Shown: positions 31,572-43,614 of the stretch, in pieces
Numbering within the stretch: position 1 is the first letter of the stretch
How the letters are laid out: each line of letters starts with the position of its first letter
Source of the DNA: Chelydra serpentina
Taxonomy: Eukaryota > Chordata > Testudines > Chelydridae
Reading direction: 5' to 3'
Assembly (NCBI GenBank): GCA_037349315.1
Contig: JBAIAC010000027.1
Span: 22,174,501 to 22,238,500 of the forward strand
Length of the DNA stretch: 64,000 bases
Position numbers and translations under genes: made by a program
The notes under the pieces: model-generated
Told to the model about the DNA's origin: nothing
Database searches by the model: none
The model's input: the letters and a program-made list of their open reading frames with translations, nothing else

Positions 31572-34500
31572 CAATCCACTCATGGGCAGGCGGCCTCAGA
31601 TTTGACCTGTAAGGGCAGGATGGAGATCCAAATCCCAGCTCAGCTGTAAGCTCTGTGGGTTTATTTACCTTGGCTCCCATCTGCCCAATGGGGCTAGCAC
31701 TCCCCTCGCCCAGTGAGCTGTGGGGACAAACCCATACCTGATGCTACATCAGTGAGGCCATGAGCAGACGGGGAGACGGGGAGGGATGCAGAAGAGCTTC
31801 TCGGTGGGTGCTAGGCCCGCGGGGATGTGGTGGAGCCTTGCTACGAGTGGGCACTCCCGTGCCTTGTCCTTGTCTCTCCCCTCCACTTGGCCTCCTTCAG
31901 CCTCCTCTCCCTGAATGACAGGGTCACCCCTCGCTTCATGTCCAGGGGCCTTTGTGAACAGACCTTGGCAGGGGCTCTCCCCCCGAGGGCTCAGTCCCCC
32001 CAGCCTAGCCCAACCTGCGCCGCTGGAGGCTGCTCCCTGCCCACATTTCCCCCCCACACACACACAACACCCACAGACCCGCCTAGTGCCACATGAGGGA
32101 GACCTGCGGGGTGAGGTGGGCAGAGAGCGCGATGGCAACAGACCAGCCACAGGATCCTGGAGTGCAAACCAGCCACACGCTGTCCTTGGGGAAGCTGGTG
32201 TGCGGTTAAAATGGCTGCCGCCTCGCTGAGCTCTTTCCCTGATGGGCCCCCATACTTCTCCCACATGCAGCATGCCCAGGCCCCACAGCTCCACCCCCTG
32301 CGCAACCACCTGCTCACATCGCCTCACCATCAGACCATCCCACCCCCACGCCCACGTCCAGTCTGGGAGACCCTTCTCCTGCGCACCCCGTGCCTCCGGC
32401 CCAGCTCCCTCTGTTGGGGCCAGGCAGACAGGGCCTGGCCTAGCGGTGCCACTCCGCACCCTACCACGGTGAGAGTGCCTCCTCTGGGGCCAGGGAGACA
32501 CTTCCATTGCCGGCCATTCAGCAGAGCTTGGAAAGCGGAGGAGAGCGTAATCATGTAACGTGACATTTGGCATGTTTCAGAGCCCAGCCTAATGCTGGAC
32601 ACAGGCCCTGCCTGATCCACCTGATCTCATCCCGAGCTAACAAGTGCTGCATACGAGAGTCCAGAGTAACTCTGTGCCGAACTGGAAAACAAGGGCTGCC
32701 TGGGGGCTGCCAACTGCCTGGAATAGCTCAGCCGCACGCTCGCAGGGCAGCCGCTCCGAAAGGCAGCAGCTGGAGCGCCTTCCACCCTCGATCATGGCCC
32801 ATGAGCTTCCCGAGACAGTGCCCTTCTCCCTTTGAAGCAAGTCACTCTGCCAAGTCCTGCCCCCCTTCTCCCTTCCGACACGCCTAGACGCCTCACACCG
32901 AACGCAGGACAGATGGAAGGAGGGCTCTGTAGCCAGGAAAGGCAGCTGGCTCTCGGCTCTCACCACACTGTGCCGTTTCGCAACGTCTCTGTAACACTGC
33001 CGAAGGGCTGGAAAGGGCTCCATTCCCACCGGGTTCCCCCGCAGAGCTAGGGTATGTGCAGCCACACTCCAGGGGTAGCCAAGTCCTTGCGCCATTGCTG
33101 GCCACGTACGGTTACACCAGACTGGGATGCTGTCTGTGGCCAGCCCTGCTTTCCCACTCATCCGAGCTGGCTTCATGACTGGGAGGGGTTTGTGCTATCC
33201 CCATGTAGCAGCTGGGTCGCTTCCTGCCTCTGAGCTGCGCAGGGAGGGGCTCAGGAAAAGACTCCGGGGGATCTGTCTGCAGCATGGAGTGCAATGCCCT
33301 CCCACCCTTTGCCCGACCGGCTCCCAGCATCCCTAGCCACGGAGCAGGTTCCGACGGCAGACGATTCCAAGCAGCTCCTGCTCTGGGCAGTGTGGACGTA
33401 AACGTCTCATGATGCACAGCAGGCCTGGCTGAGATCATAGGCCAGCACAGCGGGGGAGGCATGCAGCTCTCTGCGTCCCTACACTGGCAGGAATGAGGCC
33501 TGTTCCACCTGGAGGAAGATGGTTCTGTATAAAATCCTGGGGAAGTTTTCCTCCCCTTTAGCAGGCAAAAGCCATAAGCATCCCAGAGACACTTGCCACC
33601 CTCCCCTGGGATGGGACTTGCTTCTGATCTCCTTTCCCCCGGTTTTATCGCATTCGCTTCCATAGACTCAGCCCGTGACTCCAGCTCCTGAGCCCACAGC
33701 TGGGCTGATTCAGGCTACCAGGCCCTCGCCATACTCATGGGATTTCCTCCAGCCTCATTCCCAGAACCTTCCTTTTCTTATGTCCACTGACGAGGGCTGC
33801 AGCCCTGATGGAGTCACCTCATGTCCCAGGGCCCAGGACCTCATGCAGCCATGAATCAGGGTCTGGTTTCTGAGACTCCAGCTCCAAAGAGTGACTGCTG
33901 GTGTCTAATGACCTACCCGTAAGGTGCTGCTGTCTTCTTGCATCTGAACAGCGTAATCCTTGGTATTCTGACAGCACTTGACACATTCAAAACACTGCAC
34001 AGACATGAACTAACTGTTTACCTTCCCCACCCCCTGAGAGCTGCGCCTGTGAGCTAATCACTTGATAGCCGGGAAATGGAGACAGAATGGCAAAGTGACA
34101 TGTCTGCAGACACTGGGGGCTTTTCGACATGGCGAGTCCCTGCACACAAGCCAGGGTGTGACTCTACAGCCGCCACGATGGACACAGCTGCAGCACATGG
34201 ACTCGGGGACCTGCACTGTGCTGGAGCCCATGGCGAGGCACTGAGCAGCCAGCCAGCGTGCTGCAGATCCAGCATTGGACCCACGACCTTCCAACTCTCA
34301 CCCTGTCCTCACTCTTCCAGCCCACACTGAACAGGCACACGAATAGGTCTCTCACTTGACCCCTGAGAGTGCTCTGGGCAACTTCAGCATGAGCAGAGTG
34401 TGGAGGCTGCCATCCTGCATTCTATGCCAAGGAACCAGCATATGGTTCCTGTAAGATGGGTTCTGCCAGAGGCTCAGCACTGTGGACAGTCTCCGCCAGG

Positions 34501-34600
34501 ATGCCATGCACAGAGGTTACATTCATATGCAGCAGCTGGGGGTTACATTCAGCCAGCCAGAGGATGGGGTATTACAAAAGCAAAGGAGGTGCACAATGCA
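31572..34600. other. 3-kb unassigned region
   Basis: No gene or confident repeat seen. A minus-strand frame of 274 codons (32573-31749) and one of 183 (33663-33112) lack recognisable domains, and the opposite strand is equally open. The stretch at 33970-34130 resembles an old dispersed repeat. Confidence 0.45.
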
Positions 34601-34604
34601 GATT

Positions 34605-36095
34605 AAGGCCGGGAGGGATCACTGGGAAATTCTAGTCTGACTTCCTGCATAGCACAGGCCATAGGAATTAGCTTAATTCCTGCGGCTGGGGGGATAGCTC
34701 AGTGGTTTGTGTGTTGGCCTGCTAAACCCAGGGTTATGAGTTCAATCCTTGAGGGGGCCATTTAGGGATCTGGGGCAAAAATTGGTGATTGGCAGGGGGT
34801 TGGACTAGATGACCTCCTAAGGTCCCTTTTAACCCTGATATTCTATGATTCTATGAAATACTTCCTGTTACATATAAACAGTTTCAGCTTGCCACTGACA
34901 GAGAATCCACCACAGCCCTTGGTAAGTTGTCCCAGTGGTTAACTGCCCTCACCATTAAAAAATTGCATTTTATTTCTAGTCTGAATTTGTCCAGCTTCAA
35001 CTCTCAGCCATTGGATCGTGTTAGACCTCTCTCTGCTAGATTGCAGAGCCTGCTATTATCAAATTTCCGTCCCCCATGTAGGTACGTATAGACTGTGATC
35101 AAATCACCCCTTAACCTTCCCTTTGTTAAGCTAAACAGATTGAGCTCCTTGAGTCTATCCGTATAAGGCAGGTTTCCTACTCCTTTAATCATTTTTGTGG
35201 CTCTTCTCTGACCCTTCTCCAATGTATCGATATCCTTCATGAGTTATAGACACCAGCACTGGACACAGGATTCTAGCAGTGGTCGCACCAGTGCCAAATA
35301 CAGAGGTGAAATCACCTCTCTGCTGCTACTTGAGATTCCCTCATTCATGTATCCAAGCATCGCATTAGCCCTCTTGGCCTCACATTGCACTGGGAGCTCA
35401 TGTTCAGCTGATTATCCACCACGACCCCCACATCCTTTTCAGAGTCCCTGCTTCCCAGGATAGTCTCCCATCCTGTAAGTATGGTGGTCACTCTTTGTCC
35501 CTAGATGTATGATGTTATATTTTGCTATATTAAAGTGCATATTATTGGCTTGTGCCCAGTTTACCATGTGATCCAGACCGCTCTGTATCAGTGACCTGTC
35601 CTCTTCTTTATTTACCATTCCCCCAATTTTTGTATCATCTGCAAACTTTATCAGTGATGATTTTATGTTCTCTTTCAGGCCATCGATAAAAATGTTACAT
35701 AGCTTAGGGCCAAGACCTGATTCCTGCAGGACCCCACTAGAAAAACACCCTTCAATATGGTTCCCCATTTACACTAATGTTTTCAACCCATCAGTCAACC
35801 AGTTTTTAATCCATTTAATGTGTGCCAGGTTAATTTTATATTGCTCTAGTTTCTTAATCAAAATGCCATGCAATACTAAGCCAAACACCTACCGAAGTCT
35901 AAGAATATTACATCCACACTATTACCTTTATCGACCAAATTTGTAATCTTATCAAAAATTATATCAAGATAGCCTGATAGGATCTATTTTCCATAAACCA
36001 TGTTGATTGGCATTAATGATATTACCCTCCTTTCATTCTTTATTTGTGTAGTCCCATATCAGCCGTTCCATCATTTTGCCATCAGAATCTCACGT
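34605..36095 (-). mobile_element. old CR1-family LINE with a SINE inserted
   Basis: Reading the minus strand from right to left: HMxCWEN-poor upstream region, then MGNHIEGCFSSGVLQESGLG, IFIDGLKENIKSSLIKFADD (catalytic FADD present), MVNWAQANNMHFNIAKYN and [39 protein letters not shown]. The 3' part carries TAGTCTGACTTCCTGCATAG. Frames are broken at several points. A tRNA-derived SINE interrupts it at 34687-34856. Confidence 0.85.
34687..34856 (+). mobile_element. tRNA-derived SINE (tortoise Pol III/CrySINE type), full head and tail
   Basis: The head has an A box TAGCTCAGTGG (34695-34705) and a B box GAGTTCAATCC (34738-34748). Then come TTTAGGGATCTGGGGCAAAA and a tail GGGGTTGGACTAGATGACCT ... 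TTCTATGATTCTATGA that equals the CR1 3' end. The established model is that such SINEs borrow CR1 enzymes through the shared tail. Confidence 0.93.
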
Positions 36096-36474
36096 CACCT
36101 CTTGTGTCTTGGCTCCAGCAGCAGAGTGCACTGTTCTGTGTCCATCCGTCCCATGGAGAATGTTCTGTCCATTCTTCTTAGATGTGCCCCAGCCAGGGTT
36201 AGAAGAGGAATGGCCCTGCGGTAGGCTGAAGTGTGAGAGGAGAGCAGTACAGTGGTGGGAGCTCAAAAATACTATTTATTACCATGATGGTGGCACCTAG
36301 AAACCTGTGCAGAGATCAGGCTCCATTGGGCTGGGGCTGCGTACACACACAGTGAGAGCCAGTGCCAGTCCTGGAGAGCTTACAGCCTGAATAGACAAGA
36401 CAGATATGGGGTGGGAGGGAGAGTGTCGTACCCACAATAACATTAGCAGCAAAGCTGGGATGGGAGCATGCATC
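36096..36474. other. unassigned, with an old dispersed repeat
   Basis: 36250-36420 (GGTGGCACCTAGAAACC, GGCTGCGTACACACACAG, GAGAGCTTACAGCCTGAATA) resembles a widespread ancient amniote repeat. No gene seen. Confidence 0.4.
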
Positions 36475-36997
36475 TATCACGGAGTGTGGGGGAGCCAGGG
36501 TCCCGCACCCCCACTTCCTGTGATTCCCTGTGACTCTCAGCCAGCCAGTAAAACAGAAGGTTTATTAGATGACAGGAACATGGTCTAAAACAGAGCTTGT
36601 AGGTACAGGAAACAGGACCGCTCAGTCAGGTCCAACTTGGGAGGCAGGGAGCCCAGCGCCCCACTTGGGCTGGACCTCCCTCCATATCCCCAGCCAGCTT
36701 CAAACTGAGCCTCTCTCCAGCCCCTCCTCTGCCTTTGTCTCCTTCCCGGGCCAGGAGGTCACCTGATCCCTTTGTTGTGCAACACCTTCAGTCTGCACCT
36801 TTGCAGGGAAGGGGCCCAGGCCATTAGTTGCCAGGAGACAGGGTGTCGGCCATTCTCTGTCATCACACTGGCCCTCTATGGCTCTGCACTCACACACCTT
36901 TATCCCACCACCTAGAGACTTAAGAAATGCATAGGGGAAACTGAGGCACCCACACAGTATTCAGAGGAAAGAATAAGAACCGTCCCACTTCGTCACA
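36475..36997 (-). mobile_element. solo LTR, copy 2
   Basis: 523 bp, TATCACGGAGTG ... TTCGTCACA, with a perfect 5-bp duplication GCATC (36470-36474 and 36998-37002). AATAAA lies on the minus strand at 36566-36561. It shares CAGCCAGCCAGTA and GGGGAAACTGAGGC with the other three copies. Confidence 0.9.
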
Positions 36998-37002
36998 GCA
37001 TC

Positions 37003-38064
37003 CCTGTCCAGTGTCCTCACCATTGGCCCAGGCTGCCTCTCCTTGTTGATTCAGGGCACAAGCAGAGGCTGGGGTCCAGACCCTTTTGGGACAATTTTCA
37101 TTCAAACCCTTTTTGGAATGTCCACTGGCCTTTCTCTCGAGACTGAAAACTTTCCAAAAAAGCTTTTGATGTTTAGCCATTATCTGTTTCCCCCCCTTTG
37201 CCCCCTTTGGTTGGTCAGTGCAAGAGAATACAGGACACCCAGGAGGGTTTCTAACTTTCTTTTGCTGCTCTGACTTTTCCAAATTCCTTCACCTTGGGAG
37301 CGTCACCAAGTGGTGGTCCCTGAGTGCCACCATTCCTTTGGCTGCTCTGTAGCATTTCTAAAGGCGAGGCAAAGTGAAAATAATAGAAACCCTGGACAGC
37401 ATTCGTTTTACTGCACTCAGTGACAAAGAGGAAAAAAGGGTGGGGAGGGGAAGGAGAAAAACTGAAATTTCAGAGTTTTCTCGAGACCCTCCCTCCAAGT
37501 CTCCAAAATTAAAGATAATCCCATGTCAAACCCTACACATCGGGAACAATTTCAAATGTTTTGTGACTTTGTTCTTCCATTTGCCAACCAGGTCTTCTCC
37601 GGCATCTAGCCAGTTCAGGCTACTTGTCATCAAAGCATTTCCAAGAGCAGATGGGATCAGCCTCCTGGTAAATGCAGAGCCTGGCGCCACAGAGCACTGC
37701 CTTTCAGCCAAGCGCTAGGGCTCAGAGCAAGACCATGCCAAGGGAGAAGAAAAGATCCTAGATCAAATGTTCAACCTCATCTCTGCCTGCCACGGGCCAG
37801 CTGGACATCAGTAAAATTGCCTAAAGCTGGTGTTATACCAGCAAATATTTGGCAACCTTTCAACGCGTCTCCTGACAGGATTAGTCACATGTTATTTGAA
37901 TGTCAACTTGCATTTAGGTATCAGAAATAAATAACTCCTTTGACAGAGAAAAGAAGTAAAGTACCGTCAAAAGCTGATTTTACACTGATCACTCTGAACT
38001 CTCTCCTGTCTGCCGGGGGCCTGGTTTACATTTAACTACACCGCTCTGGGCTATTCTGAGCAAT
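37003..38064. other. no gene seen
   Basis: Unassigned. A 37374-37718 frame of 114 codons has no recognised domain. Confidence 0.45.
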
Positions 38065-38069
38065 GTCAT

Positions 38070-38621
38070 TGTGACGGAATGGGACTGTTCTTAATGTTTC
38101 TGTGCCTCAGTTTCCCCAAGGCATGTGCTAAGTCTCTAGGGGGTGGGATAAATGTGTGTAATTGCAGAGCCCTAGAGGGCCAGTGATGACAGAGAATGGC
38201 CGACACCCTGCCTCCTGGCAACTGATGGCCTGGGCCCCTTCTCTGCAAAGGTTCGAGCTGAAGGTGTTAGAACAAAGGGATCAAGTGACCTCCTGGCCCA
38301 GGAAGGAGACAAAGGGAGAGGAGGGGCTGGAAGGTTTCAGTTTGCAGCCGGCTGGGGGCATGGAGGGAGGTGCAGACAGAGTCTGGCCTCCCTTCCCCAC
38401 TTTTGGACCTGTGGGGTGGAACGTAGGGAGCCCCAGGCTGGGGTCTAAGCTCCCTGCCCCCCGGAAGGGCCCGACTGAGGGGTCCTGGTTGTACTTACAA
38501 GCTCTGTTTGGACTGTGTTCCTGGCATCTCTAATAAACCTTCTGTTCTACTGGCTGGCTGAGAGTCACATTGAATCCAGGGAAGAGGGGTGCAGGCGCTG
38601 ACTCCCCCACACTCCGTGACA
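38070..38621 (+). mobile_element. solo LTR, copy 3
   Basis: 552 bp, TGTGACGGAATGGGACTG ... CACACTCCGTGACA, with a perfect duplication GTCAT (38065-38069 and 38622-38626). AATAAA lies at 38532-38537, followed by the conserved CTTCTGTTCTACTGGCTGGC. It is the clearest copy for reading the LTR orientation. Confidence 0.92.
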
Positions 38622-38640
38622 GTCATGCTCAGCCAGACGT

Positions 38641-38724
38641 AGCTAGGTCAACCTAACCCTTCCATTGGCCTTCCTAGCTCCCAGCTAGGTCAACCTAACC
38701 CTTCCATTGGCCTTCCTAGCTCCC
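38641..38724. repeat. 42-bp tandem duplication
   Basis: AGCTAGGTCAACCTAACCC starts at 38641 and again at 38683. The two copies are essentially identical, so the duplication is recent. Confidence 0.9.
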
Positions 38725-41057
38725 AGCTCTCAAGGGGCTGGATTTCCTGCGGTGACAGAAAACCCTTTCCATTGTGAGGTAAGTGTCTCCATGACGGCGG
38801 CGTAGGTTCAGCTGTCCCAGTGCAGAGCTGGTAGTACCGACGTCTCCACAGTGGTGACGCTGTCTTTCACCTGCGACGCAGCCCTGGCAAGAGACGTATG
38901 ACCTAGCTCTTAACCAGTAGCTCTCTCCTCTGTCAATCCGGACAAGTCTGGACAAACAGGCGGGGAAAGAAAATACGATTTCTGCCTTGTGGGCATTTGG
39001 GCTGCTGTTAAAAGAACCAGAAAATGCCCACAAACGTGCAGCTCTCCTCTGTGCTGGGGAAGAATCAAACTTGGAAGACAAAGTACTGGACCCTTGGGAC
39101 AATGGACTGGGGCCCCTCTGTTCTGCTCATACCCCTGTGTGTGTATCCTCTGGAGCTGTATTTTTAAGTTTGCTCTGTGAATGTCTATTTTTTGCTCCAC
39201 TTGAATTTTTAAAACATGCTAAGAGAGAAGCTGCTGTTGTCTGGGCTGGAATAATGATGCGTAGCCGGGCGCATGCTCTGTTCCTGTGCCCGATCCTGGC
39301 TTTCTGCTTCTGTGAGCTCCAGTGTCCTTCAGCCGGCTTCAAAACAGGATTCTTGTGCTGATGGCCTGTCTCCTCTGGGCACTGTCTCCACCAGGTGCCT
39401 GAATCTGTGTCCATGATGCATGCACCACGTTGCTATTCTCGGACCACATGTCACACAGTGGCCTTGCTTTTCTGGCTGGTCCAGCTCACCAATGTCTCCA
39501 CCGTCACCAGGATGTCTCCAGAATGACTCGTCACCACTTGCCATTAGCATTGCTACCAGCCTACCCCGGCTCTGACCGCCGCGCCCGTCCGTCATGCCCA
39601 GAGCCACCCACTCTCATTTGTTTCTGCCTGTCTAGAGCATGCAGGGAGGTGATGACAGGTTGAGTGGTGCCTCCATGCTGACTGAGCTGTAAGCAGACAC
39701 CCCAAAGAGGCAGCTCTGAGAGGCTCTGGAAGCAGGAAACTGTCATGGAGCATGGCCTGGCAGAAGGGGCAACCTGGGCTACAGAATGTTCTGGCACTGA
39801 TCTAACAACCAAGTCCCCCCTTCCCCCCTTCCCTGCTCCCCTCTCCTATCCCCCCTCTCCCCGGAGCCGGGATTGGCACACAGCCAGAAGAGCAGGAGCT
39901 GGACAGACAGGCACATCTTGTTGTGAGAAAGGAAAACAGAGTTGTCAGAACAACAAACTCTTCGATCCGCCGGTGCGCTCAAGACAATGCTTAGGAACCT
40001 CGGCTGGCACCCACTGCATCTCACTCGCTGAGCAGGCCACTGCTTGGATGGGACACTTCCAAGGGGCAGGCAGGCAGTGCAGGAAGGGGCATGGGTGAGC
40101 CACCGGGTGGTACCCTTCCCTCCACGTCCTACTGAGCTGGAGCGTGCTGGGGGCAGCTCCATGAAGCGCTGGGGATGAGTCAATAGTGGGGCATCCATTA
40201 GAGTCAAAGGTGCCCCCAATGCTCCAGTGTGGAGCTCGGGGCTCTGTACTGCGGGGCATGTAGGAAAGGGTGCCACCTTTGTGCCAGGACTAGTGCCAGT
40301 GTGGTAGCAGGGCAGGCCTATCAATCAGGCTTTTCGGACCACAATTGGAGGAAACACGCCCTTCTCAGCACTCCTCCCCCCGCACTAAGGAGCTGTGCCG
40401 TGAAATGAGTCAGAGCTCATATTTTAGAGGCACCACCAATGTCTCTGCGCTGCCCCAGAGGAAGGAGAGACTTCAGGTTCCATCGATTCATAGCTTTGGG
40501 GGTCAGACGGAGCCATTCTGCTCAGCTAGTCTGGCCTCCTGCATAGCACCCTCTCCCAGGGAGCCCTGCACGGAGCACGGAGCTCGGGGGTCAGCTAGAG
40601 CAGCGCATACAGAAGGACACCGAGATCAGACTGAAGGACTCCAAGTGCCCCCGTCCCCTGGTGAACCGGGCCAGTGGCCAAGCTCCCTCATCGTTACACG
40701 TTTGTGTTTATTTCCCGGTTGCACTTTGCTGACATCGGCTCCCAGCACTGGATCTTGCTCTGCCTTTGCCTGCTGGATTACAGCGCCCCCCTCTGCCATA
40801 GCTGTGGAGGTGGTTAGAGAGGGGTCGCAGGTTCCCTGTGGTCCATGTGGGGCAGGCAGGAACCCAGATCCTGCAGTGCCACATGCAGCCAGCCGGCCAC
40901 TCACTGGGCAGCCTCCCTGGTCTGCCGTCCCGCACAAAGAGTCATGACACAGGCGGAAAGGGAGGCGCAGAAGGAAATTTTTACCACAACAACTTAGGCG
41001 ACTACAGGGGTCATAAGTGGAGCCTAAACCTGGGACTTTCCTGCCCCGACCCTGACT
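38725..41057. other. unassigned region with one LINE scrap
   Basis: No gene seen. 40485-40560 (GATTCATAGCTTTGGGGGTC ... CTAGTCTGGCCTCCTGCATA) is the 3' end of the old CR1 type seen at 34605 and 41058. Confidence 0.45.
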
Positions 41058-41109
41058 TCATAGATTCCTAGATCCCAAGGCCAGCAGGGGCTGTTGTGAC
41101 CATGTAGCC

Positions 41110-41551
41110 CATGGATCTCAAACTCAAATCACCATGAGGGCCACATGAGGACTAGTATATTGGCCCAAGGGCCGCATCACTGACACCTTTCCATAAGGCC
41201 CAGCCCCTGCCCCACCTCTTCCGCCCCCTCCCTGCCCCTATTCCAACCCCTTCCCCAAATCCCCACCCCTGCCCCGCCTCTTCTCCATCTCCTCCCTGAG
41301 CGCGCGGCTCCCCGCTCCTCTCCCCTCCCCGCTGGAAAGCGCTAAGCGCCGCCAAACAGCTGTTTGGCGTCGGGAAGTGCCTGGAGGTAGGTAGAGGAGC
41401 AGGGATGCGGCGCACTGGGGGGAAGGCGGGGTGGCGGGTGAGGGGAGCTTGGCGGCCACAGGAAATAACTTGGGGACGGGGCGCGGGGACGGCACGGGGA
41501 GCTTGGCGGGCTGCAGCCAATAACATGCGGTCCGCGTGTTTGAGACCCCTG
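41110..41551. mobile_element. 442-bp hAT-like element with 8-bp duplication (7/8)
   Basis: It starts CATGGATCTCAAACTC and ends CGTGTTTGAGACCCCTG. Flanks ATGTAGCC (41102-41109) and ATCTAGCC (41552-41559) differ at one position. Internally it has GGGCCGCATCACTGACA and CTGCAGCCAATAACATGCGG. Removing it restores the host LINE sequence. It is non-autonomous. Confidence 0.82.
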
Positions 41552-41697
41552 ATCTAGCCTGACCCCTATAGAGCACAGGCCAGAGACCTGCCCCCAAATC
41601 ATTCCTAGAGCAGAGCTTTATACAAACAGCCCATCTTCACTGAAACGTGGCCAGTGCCGCAGAATCCCCCACGACCCTGGTCAGCTCTTCCAACGGT

Positions 41698-41882
41698 TCA
41701 TAGAATCATAGAATCTCAGAGTTGGAAGGGACCTTAGGAGGTCATCTAGTCCAACCCCCTGCTCAAAGCAGGACCAATCCCCAATTTTTGCCCCAGATCC
41801 CTAAATGGCCCCCTCAAGGATTGAACTCACAACCCTGGGTTTAGCAGGCCAATGCTCAAACCACTGAGCTATCCCTCCCCCC
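41698..41882 (-). mobile_element. tRNA-derived SINE (CrySINE type), reverse orientation
   Basis: CR1-like tail TCATAGAATCATAGAATCTC first, then GGATTGAACTCACAACC (B box region) and CCACTGAGCTATCC (A box region). Confidence 0.93.
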
Positions 41883-42060
41883 GAGGTTAATTCCCCTCAC
41901 TGTTAAAAATGCACGCCTTGCTTCCTGGCTGGATTTGCCTAGCTCCAACTCCCAGCCATCGCGCCTTAGACCTCTCTCTGATAGACTGGCAAGCCCGTTA
42001 TTAACTGTTTGTTCCCCAGGCAGGTGCTTATAGAAAGTCTGGGATTTAGGCACCAAAGTA

Positions 42061-43439
42061 CTTTTGTGAATTTAGGCCTAAGTCACTTGGCCCCTGTCCA
42101 TCTCCTTCTCCCTCCCAGCTGATGGATGAAAACCCTTCCCCCTTCCTGCCCCTCCTCTGTCCACACCAGATGCATTGAAGGGGTCCCCACCTCCCTTCTG
42201 GGCAGCATCTGAGCAGCATCCTGGGCTCTGCACTGACCTTGCCTTCAGCCCAGCCGCTGCCAAGGACCAGTCTCTGCTGCTCGGCATGGGGCGAGGAGGA
42301 GACGGAGCAAGGTTCAGAGATACGCTGGGGAAGGAGAAGTTCCCGTCCAGAGGCAAACAAGGGGGGACTGGCTCCTCCTAGGATCCCCAACCCAACCCCT
42401 GCATCCTTCATCTGGCCACGGCACCCCCCAGTGCTCACCCAGTGCTCCCCCTTTCCCTCCAGACACTAGCAGTGCTGAGGGCTGAAAGAGTTCCTGGTTC
42501 TGAGGGCTAACCCAGCACCTCTGACTCCTAACCGAGCCCAGGGTGATCCCCTCTTGGCCTCGCACCTGGCCGGAGGACTTGGCAGCATGGTGCTGCCCTG
42601 CCGCTGAGTTCACGTGCGCGCCATCCAAAGGGATCTGCTCTGACACTACTGTCCTGAGCCCTGCCACTGGGGGGCACCGAGTGTCCCCCAGGCTGTTCAG
42701 TCGAGCAGCCTCCCAGCCATGGTGGTGAGGCCCAAGCCGGCCCTGACGTCCAGGTTCAGACTATCGCATTGTGGGCTGGCTACACGCTGCCTGAGTGCTT
42801 TCCCCGAGGGGCAAGAGCACACAGTTCCCAGCCCACGTCCTTCCCAGCCTCACTACGATGGCCCCAGGCACCGTGCAAGTGCCCTGGTGAGACCTGCTGT
42901 CCAGGGCAGCCACTGAGGAAGCTACTGTCTGCCATGTTCCCCGGTCTGGATTTTCATCCTTCCCTCTCACACTGGGGCATGGAGTGCTGAGGCTGTTTGT
43001 TTTTGTTCCCTCTGCAGCTCTGGTGTGTCTTGCTGGCACGGGGCCTCTGTTTATTATCCTTTTGTGTTCAGCTTGTTTTGTGGGGGCGCCAGAGGCCTGA
43101 GGGCACAGGGAGCCACAGTTCAGCATTTTCATACTAGACTACGTGACCCCAGCAGATCCTTCCTGCTGACTGGCCAGCGGACGTGCAGGGCCGTGTTCGG
43201 TGGGACAGAGGCAAGGGCTCTGGCACTGGCTGGGAAACTACAGGGGCTGAAGGGAGACGGCAGATAGGAGGCTGATAACAACCAGCATCCAAGGCAACCA
43301 CTCCAGGGTCTCTCGCGGGCAGACTGGCTGCACCAGATCCCAGCGGTGCCGGAAATGAAAACCCAGCAGCCTCCTGGGGACACATGGGAATTCCCCAAGG
43401 ACCAAGCAGGAAGTTGTTCAGTGTCTAAAGTCAATGTCT
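42061..43439. other. no gene seen
   Basis: Unassigned GC-rich sequence. Confidence 0.45.
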
Positions 43440-43614
43440 TCATAGAATCATAGAATATCAGGGTTGGAAGGGACCTTAGGAGGTCATCTAGTCCAACCCC
43501 CTGCTCAAAGCAGGACCAAGCCCCAATTTTTGCCCCAGATCCCTAAATGGCCCCCTCAAGGATTGAACTCACAACCCTGGGTTTAGGAGGCCAATGCTCA
43601 AACCACTGAGCTAT
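43440..43614 (-). mobile_element. tRNA-derived SINE, reverse orientation, 5' end trimmed
   Basis: Same organisation as the copy at 41698 (tail, GGATTGAACTCACAACC, CCACTGAGCTAT). It stops inside the tRNA-like head. Confidence 0.92.

Larger units (their letters stand above)
41058..42060 (-). mobile_element. old CR1-family LINE 3' end with two insertions
   Basis: CTTCATAGATTCCTAGATCC, TAGCCTGACCCCTATAGAGC, CACCTGCCCCC-type and TTAGACCTCTCTCTGATAGA match the old CR1 copy at 34605-35050 block by block. It is interrupted by an hAT-like element (41110-41551) and a SINE (41698-41882). Confidence 0.75.

Noticed and set aside
31749..32573. 274-codon minus ORF
   Set aside because: No recognisable domain, low-complexity GC-rich composition, and plus-strand frames overlap. 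It cannot be supported as coding.
34687..34760. Functional tRNA gene
   Set aside because: A and B boxes are present, but the segment is joined to a CR1-like tail and recurs at 41698, 43440, 52161 and 60018. It is a SINE head and does not fold as a complete tRNA.
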